The position numbers and the translations under genes are program-made. The notes beneath the pieces were generated by a model, which was not told the DNA's origin, ran no database searches, and worked only from the letters and a program-made list of their open reading frames with translations. This document shows positions 24,643-35,253 of a stretch of 64,000 bases of DNA, one piece after another. The number at the start of each line of letters is the position of its first letter. Position 1 is the first letter of the stretch. Source of the DNA: Epiperipatus broadwayi (lineage: Eukaryota; Onychophora; Udeonychophora; Euonychophora; Peripatidae); contig JAQFVV010006542.1 of NCBI GenBank assembly GCA_028023455.1, positions 389,001 through 453,000 on the forward strand, in the 5' to 3' direction.

Positions 24643-25239
24643 TTAAGACGAAATAACTGAAACACAGGCTTATTATATACCTGTGTCTATATATGTAATA
24701 TATAGAGTATATGAGCACAGACTTTCAGAAGATGTGCTCATATACCCTATATATTACATATATAGACACAGGTATATAATAAGCCTGGGTTTCAGTTATT
24801 ACATTGTAGAGATGTCTGCCCATCCTTGCATATGTATTAAATGGATTATGTCCTGTACATGTGGGGTTCATATTGACCTTGGGTCAACATGGGTGTGACA
24901 AGAATCTCGGCCTCAGGGTGGCCTTCGAGCATTCCATCATCAGATTTTCAATTGGATGGACGTTTGAAGAGTTGGAGTGTGTAGTAAATTGGAACCTGTC
25001 CATTAAAGTATGAAGATTGTCTATCTTAATATAAATCTGAGCACTTATAGTGTATATGTGTGGGAGATGATAATATGGACCAACTGATGATTGCTGGTTT
25101 AGCATAAAATACGGATATTGGAGATTATTTATCTTTTCAGCATATATGTGCTTGAATGTATCATTGTTATTAGATAGAGTGGAGAGTAATGGATCATCTG
25201 AAAGTCTGTGCTCATATACTCTATATATTAAGACGAAAT
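24643..25239 (+). mobile_element. Non-autonomous element with 12-bp target duplication
   Basis: The 12-mer ttaagacgaaat stands at 24643-24654 and again at 25228-25239. The segment between starts with a terminal hairpin (24655-24799) and ends gaaagtctgtgctcatatac. That end is the inverted copy of gtatatgagcacagactttc at the left, so the element has inverted termini. The middle contains a GC-richer block (24810-24930) unique to this copy, then a segment shared with 52 kb (24935-25227). It has no coding capacity. The perfect duplications show that it is an inserted mobile element; whether it is transposase- or LINE-mobilised is unclear. Confidence 0.75.
24655..24799. repeat. Terminal hairpin made of two inverted copies of the family end
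   Basis: The sequence aactgaaacacaggcttatt...gagcacagactttcag is followed almost at once by its inverse (gatgtgctcatatac ... aataagcctgggtttcagtt). The stem is about 70 bp with few mismatches and the loop is only a few bases. The same terminal sequence, single, occurs at 51989-52068. Confidence 0.88.
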
Positions 25240-25582
25240 GAAAATATGCATGTATTTAGAATAAGTACTTAGAAATTCTATCTTATGAATATTATGTGAA
25301 TTAAATTTGTTATTACAATTAGCTTAATAGAAAATATTATTTTCCATATATATATATATATGTCAGATTTTCCATTTTTAATATTTTTTAGTAAATATAA
25401 ATATTGTTGAAACTTTTTTATCTTTTTAAACATTTTAACATGTTCCAGAAAAATCTGCTAAATATTTTTATTATTTGCTCAATAAATTTTAAATGTGCTA
25501 AAAAGAGCTACCAATTATGAAAATTAAAGAATAGAAAAATGCGGCTTTGTCAATACCATATTTAAGTCCATTTAATTATTGC
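25240..25582. other. AT-rich DNA with a TA run
   Basis: A (TA)n run lies at about 25347-25362. Nothing else is supported. Confidence 0.5.
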
Positions 25583-25965
25583 CAATTAGTAATTGATGGT
25601 TTATTAGAAACATCAAAAGGTGAAGGTATCTCTGTTTACATTGATATAATAACTCAAGTTTCTTTATCAGTATAAAAATCTATGAAAATATAAAGCTTAA
25701 CATATCTCTGAAAAAAGATTAATAATTATTTGCAGGCAGTCAAGGAAGATGCTAGTATTCTGCATTATCACACCTATAAAATAGCTTTCTGACTTTGAAG
25801 TGAAAAAGGATTCCTTTAACTTCAAAAAATCATAACAAAAGAGCTATTATAGGTTAATACAGATAATTGATGGTTTTCTGATAACATCAAAAGGTAAAGA
25901 TATCTACTTTTCATTCTTTATATATATATAGTTGAACACCTTAATTTTTATTATATATATATATA
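25583..25965 (+). repeat. Two direct copies of a short motif next to the inverted-repeat element
   Basis: The sequence aattgatggttt..t.aacatcaaaaggt.aaggtatct occurs at about 25591-25630 and again at about 25865-25905. The second copy is the outer part of the left inverted arm of the 25883-28215 structure. This suggests repeated insertions of related sequence here. Confidence 0.6.
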
Positions 25966-26520
25966 TTGTAATGGGCACAGATGACGTTACATTGTTTTTT
26001 TATTAGTACACATGAAAAGAATAAAAGTTCGCAAATAAAACTTTCTTTTTAAGAATTAAAAATTGAAAATTAAAATTCTATACTAAACTCATATATATAT
26101 ATAAAATCGCACAGATGAAAAAAAATTATTAAAATAAAACTTTATTAAAAATAAAAAAAGTATTTTAAAAGCAAAAACTTAAAAAAGATTTAGAGATAAA
26201 AATATATCTTTAAGTTTGAAAACAAATTAATTAATGTTATTGAAAAATAGAAATGATTATTTTAATTAGTCAAAGTGAATTAGCCCTTGGGCATTTAAAT
26301 GTATAAGCAATGGTCAGATAGGAAAACAATAGAAACTAATAGCCAATGAAAGAGATCCATCATGGAATCAGACCTCAATGGAAGGATCATCATGATCGAT
26401 GACGTAATGTCCATTGGATCCTAAAGTTACATATAAAAGAAAAAGTTTGATAATAAAATTTTTAGCGAGTGAAGAAAATTGAAGAGATGTGACTATATGT
26501 GCTAGTGCGGAGTTGAAGGA

Positions 26521-26555
26521 GAAGGGATTGAAAAGATGCACTCTTCAATCCCTTC
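26521..26555. repeat. 12-bp perfect hairpin
   Basis: The stem gaagggattgaa (26521-26532) pairs perfectly with ttcaatcccttc (26544-26555) around an 11-nt loop. It lies inside the 2.3-kb inverted-repeat element. A nearly identical stem occurs at 54556-54591. Confidence 0.85.
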
Positions 26556-27172
26556 AATCTCATTAAAAAATGAAAAATAAATGACATCGTTTTTCTAGAT
26601 TGAGGACCATAGGACATCAAGGAAATTAACACTGGCTCCAAATGGCAAGCAACTGCAAGAAATTAGAAACTACAGACTTGTTAAAACCGTAAGAACTTTA
26701 TAAAATCTAATGAACAATATTAATTTGAAAATACTAAGAACTTTAAAATATAAACTTTCCCAGTATTAAATTTATAGAAATAGAATCCTATCTAACCAAA
26801 ATAAATTCTTTATTAATTCTTTTTAAATTCATTTTCATTTATTTATTTTTTTTTGTTCTTTTAAGTTTTATTTATGATTGTTGTTTGTCACTAATTTAAT
26901 ATTATATAAATGTTAAACTTAAGTCGGGCGTGAATGGCTATATAGATTTGTAAAGTTTTATTAGGGGAGGGTAATCTTAGGTTATTTGTTTCATAGTTAA
27001 ATTAGGTCAATGGATTGGATATATTGGTGTAATTAGTAGATGTAGTATGAGATTCACTACGGGCAGAATCGCTTTATATGCCACACACTTCCTTTTTTGT
27101 CCTATGGAATGTGACTCATAAGTCGGCAAAATGACCGCTGTCCTTTCCTATGGAGTTTTTTTATATTACTCT

Positions 27173-27209
27173 TCTCGTCAGATAGATGTAGTATTCCTAT
27201 CTGACGAGA
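27173..27209. repeat. 13-bp perfect hairpin
   Basis: The stem tctcgtcagatag (27173-27185) pairs with ctatctgacgaga (27197-27209) around an 11-nt loop. It lies in the GC-richer part of the 2.3-kb element. The loop length equals that of the hairpin at 26521. Confidence 0.85.
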
Positions 27210-27741
27210 GGCAATTTCTTCTCTTAACGTTTGGTGCTGCCATATTCGTATTACATTGAATGCATCGATATATCAGATGAATTGATGTCGGTTTGACTGT
27301 GAACTTTTGGCCTAAGATTAAATAAGGATAGCATTTTTTTTTTCAAATGCAAATCTATGTAGTCTATTCATACTCGACACTCTAAATAAAAATGTGTCAA
27401 ATTTAAGTTGGGTATGGACGTTGCATGGATTCGTTATCGGTTAATTATGTTTTTGGTTTTCATATTTGATCAAAATATATAGACATTCGGTAAATAATGA
27501 TACCTTACGGTGAGTATCTAAAATATATTTATTCGGATGTCTTTTAAGTTATTGGTGTCAATGCGGTATCTTATGATGAATGCCATTGGGTTTCTTGTAT
27601 TTCCTCTGCAATTGACGGTATCAATGACTTTGTATTTTGATCGTTTATGTTTATTTTGAAATGTTTTTAACTGTATAATCTATGTAACCGATCTATACTC
27701 AACATTTTAAAACAAACTTTTATAAACCCATCTGTGCGAAC

Positions 27742-27785
27742 TTATAAAAATTAAAATGTAAATTTATAAAAATTAAAATGTAAAT
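27742..27785 (+). repeat. Tandem duplication, 21-bp period
   Basis: The sequence ttataaaaattaaaatgtaaa occurs twice in direct succession, inside the 2.3-kb element. Confidence 0.8.
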
Positions 27786-28175
27786 TAAAATCAAAGTTAC
27801 AAATGTAAGTTAAATTTTAAAATGTAAACTGATACTAAAACAATTTTAAATATTATATATGTGCGTAAATAAATGTTTGTGTGTATAATTACTGGCAGTG
27901 GCTTATTTTATTCTTTTTTTATATATTCTTAGATAAGAATTTATTATAAAATGTAAATCTCTGCTATTCCACTGAGCTAGTGACAATGGACTAACGACTG
28001 GAAACAAAATATATATAAAAAAAAAATTTTTTTTTTGACTTACGTATCTACCTACTATATAAATTTTCTAGGTTCAAATGCCTAGTGGCACCCTGTAGTG
28101 CAGATTATGTTAACTCCCCTATTCTCCGGATCATTACAATATATATATATAAAGAATGAAAATTAAGGTATTCAT

Positions 28176-28255
28176 GTAGATATCTTTACCTTTTGATGTT
28201 ATATATATATATATTGTAGATATCTTTACCTTTTGATGTTATATATATATATATT
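28176..28255 (+). repeat. Tandem duplication, 40-bp period
   Basis: Two successive units each contain gtagatatctttacctttt, gatgtt and a TA run, at the outer edge of the right inverted arm. Confidence 0.85.
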
Positions 28256-29071
28256 GTGATGTTGTGAGAGAAAAAGCCGATATGGGGAAATGTGAAACAT
28301 CAGCATTTCTATAAAATAGAGTCCTATCAATTAGCATGGAATTAACATATATAAAATGAATGTTAAATAACAAAGGATAAATAAAAAAGAAACATGATAA
28401 TCAGCATAGAAGGAAATAAGTGACTATAATAATTATAATATTGACAATTATAAGCTGCATCTCCAAAATAATCAACCAATTTCCAATAACTAGTTCAACA
28501 GGAAATACTATATCAAAAGGTAGACTACTGATCTAGACAATGCCAAACTTAGGGCAGGATATACATCCTCTCATAAATAAATAATGCTGGGATACTGCTG
28601 TATTCTGGCCATCATTTACCCTGGTTATATGGTACCATAAGTGTACAAGATAATTATGCACTGATTTCTAATCTCTAAATAAAAAAGTGTTGTGAATGAA
28701 CATTAAATGTAATCTTGACCTTTGCACCATTCAGAGAATTATCTAAATATCCAAACAGAAACTCTCACATATAAATAAACTAACCATTAGCTAGTTCAAA
28801 ATCACAAAAACTCTAGGAATAATGAATGCAAACAAGAGAAATATAAATGTATAAGGTTACTATACTTTTATTGGGATAATTTAAAAGTTCTTAAAACATT
28901 ATGCTATAATGAATTAAAGTTCCACACACATGGACAATCCATAAAATACATCGCTTAAGAAAAAAAGACATCACTATTATTGATTTTATCAATTAGTGAG
29001 TTAATTAAAAAAATATAAAAAGATATGATAATATGACAATTCCAAGGTGAATAAATTTTTATCAACAAATT
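28256..29071. other. AT-rich DNA, nothing recognised
   Basis: There is no ORF or motif that I can support. The RTE insertion begins at the right end. Confidence 0.5.
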
Positions 29072-29149
29072 ATCATCATCATCATCAACCATTATCAATC
29101 CACTGCAGGATGAAGGTCTCTCCAACTTCAATCCATATTTTCCTATCTT

Positions 29150-29729
29150 TAGCTTCTCTTGTCCACATCACCCCTGCACACTTTCTTATTTCATCCATCC
29201 ATCTTACATGTGGTCTCTTTCTGGGTCTTTCACAATCTCTTAGAATCCAGTTTAAAATTTCAATTGTCCATTTATTATCATCTCTTCTAACAATATGTCC
29301 AGCTCAACTCCACTTCAGTTTTTTAATTTTTTCAATGAGGTCAGTAACATCTGTTGCTTCTCTTACCCATACATTGCGTTTTCGATCCTTTCTTGTTACT
29401 CCCAACATGCATCTCTGCATACTTTTTTGAGTGGTCTGAAGTCTCTCTATTGCTCTTCTATTAAGTGTCCAAGTCTCAGATCCATAAGTAAGAACTGGCA
29501 AAACATGTTTATTAAAAACCTTCCTTTTCAAACACATAGGCATATTTCCTTTTAGTGTCAAGTTATTTCTACCAAAAGCACTCCAACCAAGTTTAATTCT
29601 ATGATTAATTTCATCCATTATATTTCCATCTGTATTAATAATCTGACCAAGGTATTTGTAACTGTTAACTTCTTCTAACTCATCACAATCAATCTTTATT
29701 TCCATATTTTGAGAAAATCTATTAAACAT
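29150..29729 (-). pseudogene. RTE LINE C-terminal part
   Basis: The open piece 29304-29729 reads MFNRFSQNMEIKIDCDELEE, then NSYKYLGQIINTDGNIMDEI, LTYGSETWTL, and QRCMLGVTRKDR, the usual thumb and C-terminal signature of RTE reverse transcriptases. Beyond a stop it continues GHIVRRDD, then RPHVRWMDEIRKC and a run to the tail. It is separated from the palm segment by a frameshift near 29760. Confidence 0.9.
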
Positions 29730-29800
29730 TACTTTAGTCTTTTTAACATTTACTTTAGTCCTAATTTCCTACTTTCATCTGAAAACTTCTGCAACATTTC

Positions 29801-30148
29801 CTATAGCTCTAAAGCATTATTTGCAAAAACAACTACATCATTTTCAAAATCTAAATGACCTAAATAATCTTTATTTACTTTCACTCCTTTAGCTTCCCAT
29901 TTTAATCCACAAAAAATTTCTTGCAGCACTGCTGTAAAAAGTTTTGGAGATATGGAGTCACCCTGTCTTATACCCTTTCCAATGTTAATTTTCCTACTAT
30001 CATTATGTAATCTAATTGTTGCTGTTGCATTTTTATAAATATTCTTTAAAATAAGACAATATCTTGGAGCTACACCTTGATGATCCAATGCTTTAATCAC
30101 TGACAAAATGTTTATAGAATACAATGCCTTTTCACAGTCTACAAATCC
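29801..30148 (-). pseudogene. RTE LINE palm segment
   Basis: The reading is LGFVDCEKALYSI after a stop, then VAPRYCLILKNIYKNATATI, GIRQGDSISPKLFTAVLQEI, then LDFENDVVVFANNALEL. The QGDSISPKLF block is diagnostic for RTE-like elements. FVD (motif A aspartate) is kept, while the FADD box is altered to FEND. The other copy keeps FADD. Confidence 0.9.
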
Positions 30149-30151
30149 TAA

Positions 30152-30720
30152 TCATAATGGCAACTCATATTCATTTGTCCTTTTTATAATTTCTCTCAAT
30201 ACCTGGATATGATCTACTGTACTAAAACCACTTTTAAATCCAGCTTGTTCTCTTGGTTGGTGGAAATCCAGTGTTTTCTGTAGATGAGTTGTAATTATCT
30301 TAGTAAAAATTTTGTACAGAACTGATAAAAGACTGATAGGTCTGTAATTTCTAATATCTTCTTTATCACCTTTTTTAAATATTAATATTAATACTGCATT
30401 TTTCCGATCATCTGGTACATCTTTATCATTTAGACATTTGGTATATAACTTTGCTAAAAAAATTTCTATTACTTCACCTGCTTCTTTTAATATATCAATT
30501 ATAATTCCATCATTCTCTGGAGCCTTCTGTTTCTTCATAAATTTAATTGCATGTCTCACTTCCTCATTCAAAATTCTGGGCAGTTTTCAAAATATAATAG
30601 GTATAGGAGGCACTTGTTCTTTATTACTATATAATTCTTGATAGAAGTCTTTTACACATTTCATGATGTCATCTCTCTTTTTAGTAATAATGCCATCTTT
30701 TTTTCTTATTGCAGATATAA
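30152..30720 (-). pseudogene. RTE LINE reverse-transcriptase fingers segment
   Basis: From the right it reads GRKFISAIRKKDGIITKKRD, MKCVKDFYQELYSNKEQVPP, a stop, then EEVRHAIKFMKKQKAPENDG, FKKGDKEDIRNYRPISLLSV and REQAGFKSGFSTVDHIQVLR. One stop interrupts it near 30590. The segment is joined by a frame change to the upstream linker ending KQHFLYG. Confidence 0.92.
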
Positions 30721-30725
30721 ATTTC

Positions 30726-31330
30726 CTACCCATACAAAAAATGTTGTTTTACACTCTTTAGACTTTTATTCTCTTCTACAGCTTTCCTTTTTAGTTTAAA
30801 ATTATACAGTCTTATATTTTTTTCAACTTTTTTCCACACCATTTTATAAAATTCAAGATATTTAATCTTTTTTAATGCATTATTGTTGTGCATCCTTATA
30901 TTCCTTCTTTTCTCCATAAATTCTGTAGTATCAGTAGAAATTTTATTGGTCAATTGCTGATTTTTTCTACCAGCTATCTTTTTATTGCTTATTTTTCTAT
31001 TAATGTCATTCACATCTGAATCATGTTCAAAATCTACTAATACTTGAAACCGATTTGTAAATTCTAATTTAAATTCATTAGAATGTTTCTGAAGATTAGG
31101 AATATCAACTGTAAATATTTTTTTTTTTAATAATTTTTGTCTCTCTAGTTTTGCATTAACATGTATCTTACATCTTACTAATCGATGATCACTTCCTATG
31201 GCAAATTTATTAAGAACATTACCATCTTGAAATATGTATTTTCTGTTAGTCAAAATATAATCCAATTCTGCTGTACGTTCATTTGAATGCATCCATGTCC
31301 ATTTTCTTCTAACATTTTTTCAAAAAAAAA
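30726..31330 (-). pseudogene. RTE LINE endonuclease end and linker
   Basis: It reads VRRKWTWMHSNERTAELDYI, then LTNRKYIF, SDHRLVRCKIHVNAK and a lysine-rich linker. WTW, DYIL and SDHRLV are the C-terminal endonuclease motifs, including the catalytic histidine of SDH. It is out of frame with the upstream 31335-31943 piece because of A-run length changes. Confidence 0.9.
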
Positions 31331-31334
31331 AGAA

Positions 31335-31943
31335 TCATATTATAAAGTTTTTTTTTTCTGCAAACTCTACAAGTCTATGTCTTCTCTCATTTTTATTACC
31401 ATAACCAAAATTACCTACATCATTTTCATCTTTCATTTGTTTACCAATTCTAGCATTAAAGTCTCCCATAACAATTTTAAAATGTTGTTTACTCTGAACA
31501 AAAGTCTTTTGTACATCCATATAAAAATCTTCTATAACTTCATCACTACGAGAACTTGTTGGGGCATAAACCTGAATTATCTGCATTTGGTATCTGCTAT
31601 TAAATTGTAAAACTAATCTTGCCATTCTGTCTGATACACCATCAATCTCCACAATGTTATTCTTCCATGTTTTATTTATAATGAATCCTACTCCACTTGT
31701 ATTTCCAATATTTGTGCCTTTATAGTAGAGTATATGTCCACTTTTTAAATCAATTGTTTCTTCACCTTTTCTTTTAATTTCACAAAGTCCAATAATGTCC
31801 CATTTAATATAAGACAGTTCTTTTTCTAACTCTTGCAATCTTCCTTCACTTGAAAGTGATCTGCAGTTGTAAGTGCCTAAATAAAAAATTGTCATCAAAT
31901 GGCAGCCTGAGTTTGCAATCAGGGGATTCTTAGCACCCTCCAC
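31335..31943 (-). pseudogene. RTE LINE apurinic endonuclease N-terminal segment
   Basis: A 202-aa open piece begins with an ATG at 31943. The endonuclease proper starts at GTYNCRSLSSEGRLQELEKE. Visible catalytic blocks are N in TYNCRSL, E in LCEIKRKGEE, Y/P in QVYAPTS and D/N in VMGDFNARIG. The frame runs out at KKNFII, where the next segment is one base out of register. Confidence 0.92.
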
Positions 31944-31995
31944 ATTTAACCACTAACCACTGCCTTGGTTGGTGACTTTTAACCTCCTGGGAATA

Positions 31996-32593
31996 AGAGC
32001 CATGATTTATTTTTGTCTGTCATGATTGTATATATTGGAAAAAAATATTCTTAAACTTGGAGGTAAAAAGCCAATAAACTGCTAATGCATGTTGGTGAGC
32101 AGCCCATCCATGTTCGTATACTATATGAATAATCACATAGTAATAACAGCTGCAACAACTAGAACGTAGGAGTGGACATTAAGAATTTGCCCTGCTCTGT
32201 GATATATAACTTCCTCAGAAAACACACACAAAGAAATCACACAAAAATAGACTTAACTTACCTTGATAAGTGGGAGATACATACTGTAATTTTCACAAAT
32301 TGCATAAAAGAAAAGCAACAATATAAAATTACTTTAAAATTCACATAAAAAAAATAAGGAAATAAAATATGACTAATAAAAAATTTCAAATTTGAAAAAA
32401 ATTGATTGAAGACAAACGTTTTTTATTTTTTTTATTAACTACAGTATTTAATTTTATTCAAAAATTTTTTTTATGCATAATTTACAGTATTTTACATTTT
32501 TTTATACATGTACAGTATTTTAATCATTATCGCTATTTGACATATGGAAGTTCATTTGTAAACAAGTACGACATTAGATTCGTCACAAGTGGA
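31996..32593. other. AT-rich DNA, possibly remaining LINE 5' flank
   Basis: No feature is supported; the 73-aa ORF at 32402-32623 looks like chance. The less AT-rich part at about 32050-32230 may be older repeat. Confidence 0.4.
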
Positions 32594-32768
32594 AATACAA
32601 CTAGTGCCAATTTCCTTTTTTAATTGCTCTTATAGTGGATTCATGCAAAGTAAAATGTTTTCCAATTACTGTTGATCTTTCCCATTTCACTAAGTGATCT
32701 AAAACTTAAATTTTTGTTTCCAATCAAATTCATTTTCTTAGGTGATATTTCCCCTCCATTAGGGTAGA
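32594..32768 (-). pseudogene. pogo/Tigger-like transposase helix-turn-helix relic
   Basis: Read on the minus strand with stops, it gives LETKI.VLDHLVKWERSTVI followed by GKHFTLHESTIRAIKK. This follows the N-terminal DNA-binding domain of pogo/Tigger transposases (pattern: E.K..IL..L..GE....IGK.FGL.ESTIR.I.K). No DDE catalytic part was found downstream, so this is a fragment. An overlapping 83-aa ORF in another frame (32641-32892) is probably a shadow. Confidence 0.55.
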
Positions 32769-33300
32769 CTAAAAGTTTAAAATAAAAATAAGAACTTAGA
32801 CTTATGATAATAAAAAGACACCTACTAACCATTGTTGAGCAAAATTTAATTAAAACAAAAATTAAATTCTTATTTTTGTCTTTAATTTTCAATTCTGTTT
32901 AAAAATCAAATTTTATTTTTCACATCACATTAATTTCAGATCATATTATGTAATTTTTAAATTGTTAACTACAATTAAAATCAGATTTTAATTTTTAATT
33001 GTCAAATTTAAGTGTTCCCACCACTGTTACTCACCTTTTAAAAATAAACTTGTCGACACTAAACAATTAATTGATTACATACTTTTTTAAAAAAAGGTAA
33101 AATAGAATGTGATTTACAATGCAAAAACAATAACATGCATAATATAGGCATCTATAATGTTTGAACAGATTTACAATATAATCTTATAAAATTTAATGTG
33201 TGTATATAAAATGGAGAAATTCTGATTTTAAGTAAATTATGAACTTTTTTATTGCATAAAATTTATTACAGTACTATTATAAAGCACCAAAAATATTGGA

Positions 33301-33425
33301 ATTATTAGATGGAAGTTGAACCCCGATAATGTGTTATTACTTTAAATATGACATGTGAGTGTGAGAAATTTATAATATTTAAAGTAATAGCACATTATCT
33401 GAGCTTGACTTCTGTACTAATAATT
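33301..33425. mobile_element. Hairpin MITE-like element
   Basis: The arm attattaga.ggaagttgaa...gtgttattactttaaata (33301-33349) is repeated inverted at 33374-33425, with about 24 bp between. Arms carry several mismatches. The segment agttgaaccccgataatgtg resembles the terminal repeats of some Tigger-type elements, and a pogo-like relic lies 0.5 kb away, so a non-autonomous relative is possible. Confidence 0.55.
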
Positions 33426-33429
33426 TTTA

Positions 33430-35029
33430 TCACATAAAATAAAACTGCATACAAAGATATTAAGAACAAACATGAATCACATAACTTCAAAATCACATCA
33501 AATAAATCTGCATAAAATGAGACTTAGCAGGTAAAAGTAACTTGTTGATGCCTCTTACTAATTCAATTAATTAATCTTAACTTGAAAGAAAATTAATGCT
33601 GCAAAAAAAAAAAAAACATTTCAAAGATAAAAAATTAAACTAGGAAAATATTTTGCTTTTCTTATGAAAATAAAAACTGCCTATACAACTACATTTTGGA
33701 GGAAAAATAAGATAAAAAACATGTTTTGATAAAAATACTAACAATTATTCATCACCATTAATTATTAGTTTTTTAAAAATGATCTATAAATGTAGATATA
33801 AAGAACACATTACAATATTTTAGATTATCATAGTTTTTTTTTGAGAGATTTAGCAGCTATAATTTCTAGTTATTTTCATGTTGTTTTTACTTGTTGTAAT
33901 ACTCCATTAATATATATTTTCCTAATAAAGCACGCAATTAAAATTATCCACTTTTACAATAAAATATTTTCAGGCTTTATACAAGCCAAATTTATCCATT
34001 TTTTCAATGTAATAACACGCAGGTTGGACTAACACAGAATGAGACACTTTGAGCTTTTGACTAGCAACAAAACTTGTTTCAGATTACTTGAGGTCACTCT
34101 TTTTCTAAATTTTTTAGTAAACAGATACATGGTGAGGTTTGAGATTTTTAGCTTCTAGCTAAAACTTAGACATTGCTTTCCTCAAATCCATTAAAAAATT
34201 ATTTTAAAAAGTTGGTAATTTGATGAGTCTTACTTCAGACTACCAAACTATTTCTCACTGTTCCTTTGACAGCTAAACTTCTGATACTGTTTTTAATAAC
34301 TGTGTCAATAATGACTGCTCCTCATAAGACAACTTTAATCACCCCAATATATTATTTTTGGAACAATCCTGTATCCATCCAATCACATTATCTCAGACAT
34401 GGAAGCATTAAAACCTGACAACTGAAGTTTATTTTTGTAAAAAATTATTTTCATCCTTTTTACTAATAATTTAAAAAATTTAATCCTAGTTATTGAAATT
34501 TCTCTATAATTATTTTTCTCTTACCTCAAAAAGCAAGATAGTCTCTTAATTAACTTTGATTTGAACAACATTATGTTTTGTTCTAGAGAGTTAAAAAGAA
34601 ACGAAAAAACAACTTTAATTAATTAAAACAAATTTTTCAATTGAAATGTTGAAACCTTATTTTTTCCTCTTTATTTTGAAATCCTAATAAAGAGTAGATA
34701 AAATTTTACTTATTTATTCTTATTATTTTAAAAGTTTAAATTAAAACGTGTCAATATTTTACTGAGAAGAACAAATATTTATTTTAGTATATATTTTTTC
34801 AAAATTAAATGTGATGGCTGAAATTTTTGAAAATAAAGAATAAAGAATAAAAAAATATTTATTTTTCTTTATACTTTTCTCTCTCTTTTACAACTATTTA
34901 CAACAAATTATAAATATCCCAATTATTATTTTAAAAAATATTTGGGAATATTCATATCATTTAATAATTGTAAATATTTATATAAGTTAATACTGTACCA
35001 GTTGAAAATATATATCCATCCAAGAATAT
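33430..35029. other. AT-rich DNA, nothing recognised
   Basis: No coding region is supported. The 63-aa ORF at 33841-34032 is chance-size. A mixed-composition stretch at about 34020-34440 may be an old transposon, but no motif was readable. Confidence 0.5.
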
Positions 35030-35253
35030 TTAGAATATGAATGAAAGTACCTCAAATCCAATCATGCCTGAGATACACAGGTCAGGAGCAATCATGAATT
35101 CTAACCTGTTTGCCCATTCCCCAAATCTATAATACTACATACAACACTCTATGATGATACTACATAAATTAATTATTTCCGGGCCCGGTGCTGCATCGTT
35201 TTGCATGAGTAGTCAGCTGATGATGATGATGAGAGATTGAGTGAACCCAAGAT
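35030..35253 (+). repeat. Possible SINE-like repeat with (TGA)n tail
   Basis: This GC-richer stretch is followed by gtagtcagctgatgatgatgatgag. A (TGA)n end is also what the RTE copies in this window carry, so the element could have been mobilised by RTE machinery. No tRNA boxes were found and the 5' end is not defined. Confidence 0.3.

Larger units (their letters stand above)
25883..28215. mobile_element. Inverted-repeat-bounded non-coding element, about 2.3 kb
   Basis: The left arm starts aacatcaaaaggtaaagata at 25883, includes caccttaatttttatt and a TA run, and ends ttgtaatg at 25966-25973. The right arm is its inverse: cattacaa at 28132-28139, TA run, aaagaatgaaaattaaggta, then gatatctttaccttttgatg to about 28199. 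Within this, TGTAATG (25967) and CATTACA (ending 28138) would also serve as the short inverted ends of an LTR-like unit of about 2.17 kb. No ORF above 60 aa was found inside. Composition varies, with a GC-richer block at about 27030-27300. It could be a foldback/MITE-like transposon or a solo LTR inserted in a TA-rich inverted repeat. Confidence 0.55.
29072..31995 (-). mobile_element. RTE-clade LINE, near full-length, inactive
   Basis: The minus strand carries a single-ORF RTE-type element: apurinic endonuclease, then reverse transcriptase, ending in a (TGA)n tail (tcatcatcatcatca on the plus strand near 29073). The family copies itself by target-primed reverse transcription. The frame is broken at the endonuclease/linker junction (an A-run near 31320-31350), before the RT, by an in-frame stop after ELPL, and after the FADD region. 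The RT active-site motif, normally FADD, reads DFENDVV, so catalysis would be lost even without the shifts. The 5' end is uncertain because homology fades beyond about 31,995. A second copy lies at 18738-19645. Confidence 0.93.

Noticed and set aside
27940-28110. One tRNA gene from A-box-like tagctcagtgg (minus) and B-box-like ggttcaaatgcc (plus)
   Set aside because: The two boxes are on opposite strands, so they cannot belong to one tRNA.
29047-29555. Two plus-strand ORFs of 127 and 86 aa
   Set aside because: They are antisense shadows of the RTE reverse-transcriptase C-terminus.
34020-34440. Possible transposase C-terminal region on the minus strand
   Set aside because: No frame gave a motif that I could name; only the less AT-rich composition is suggestive.
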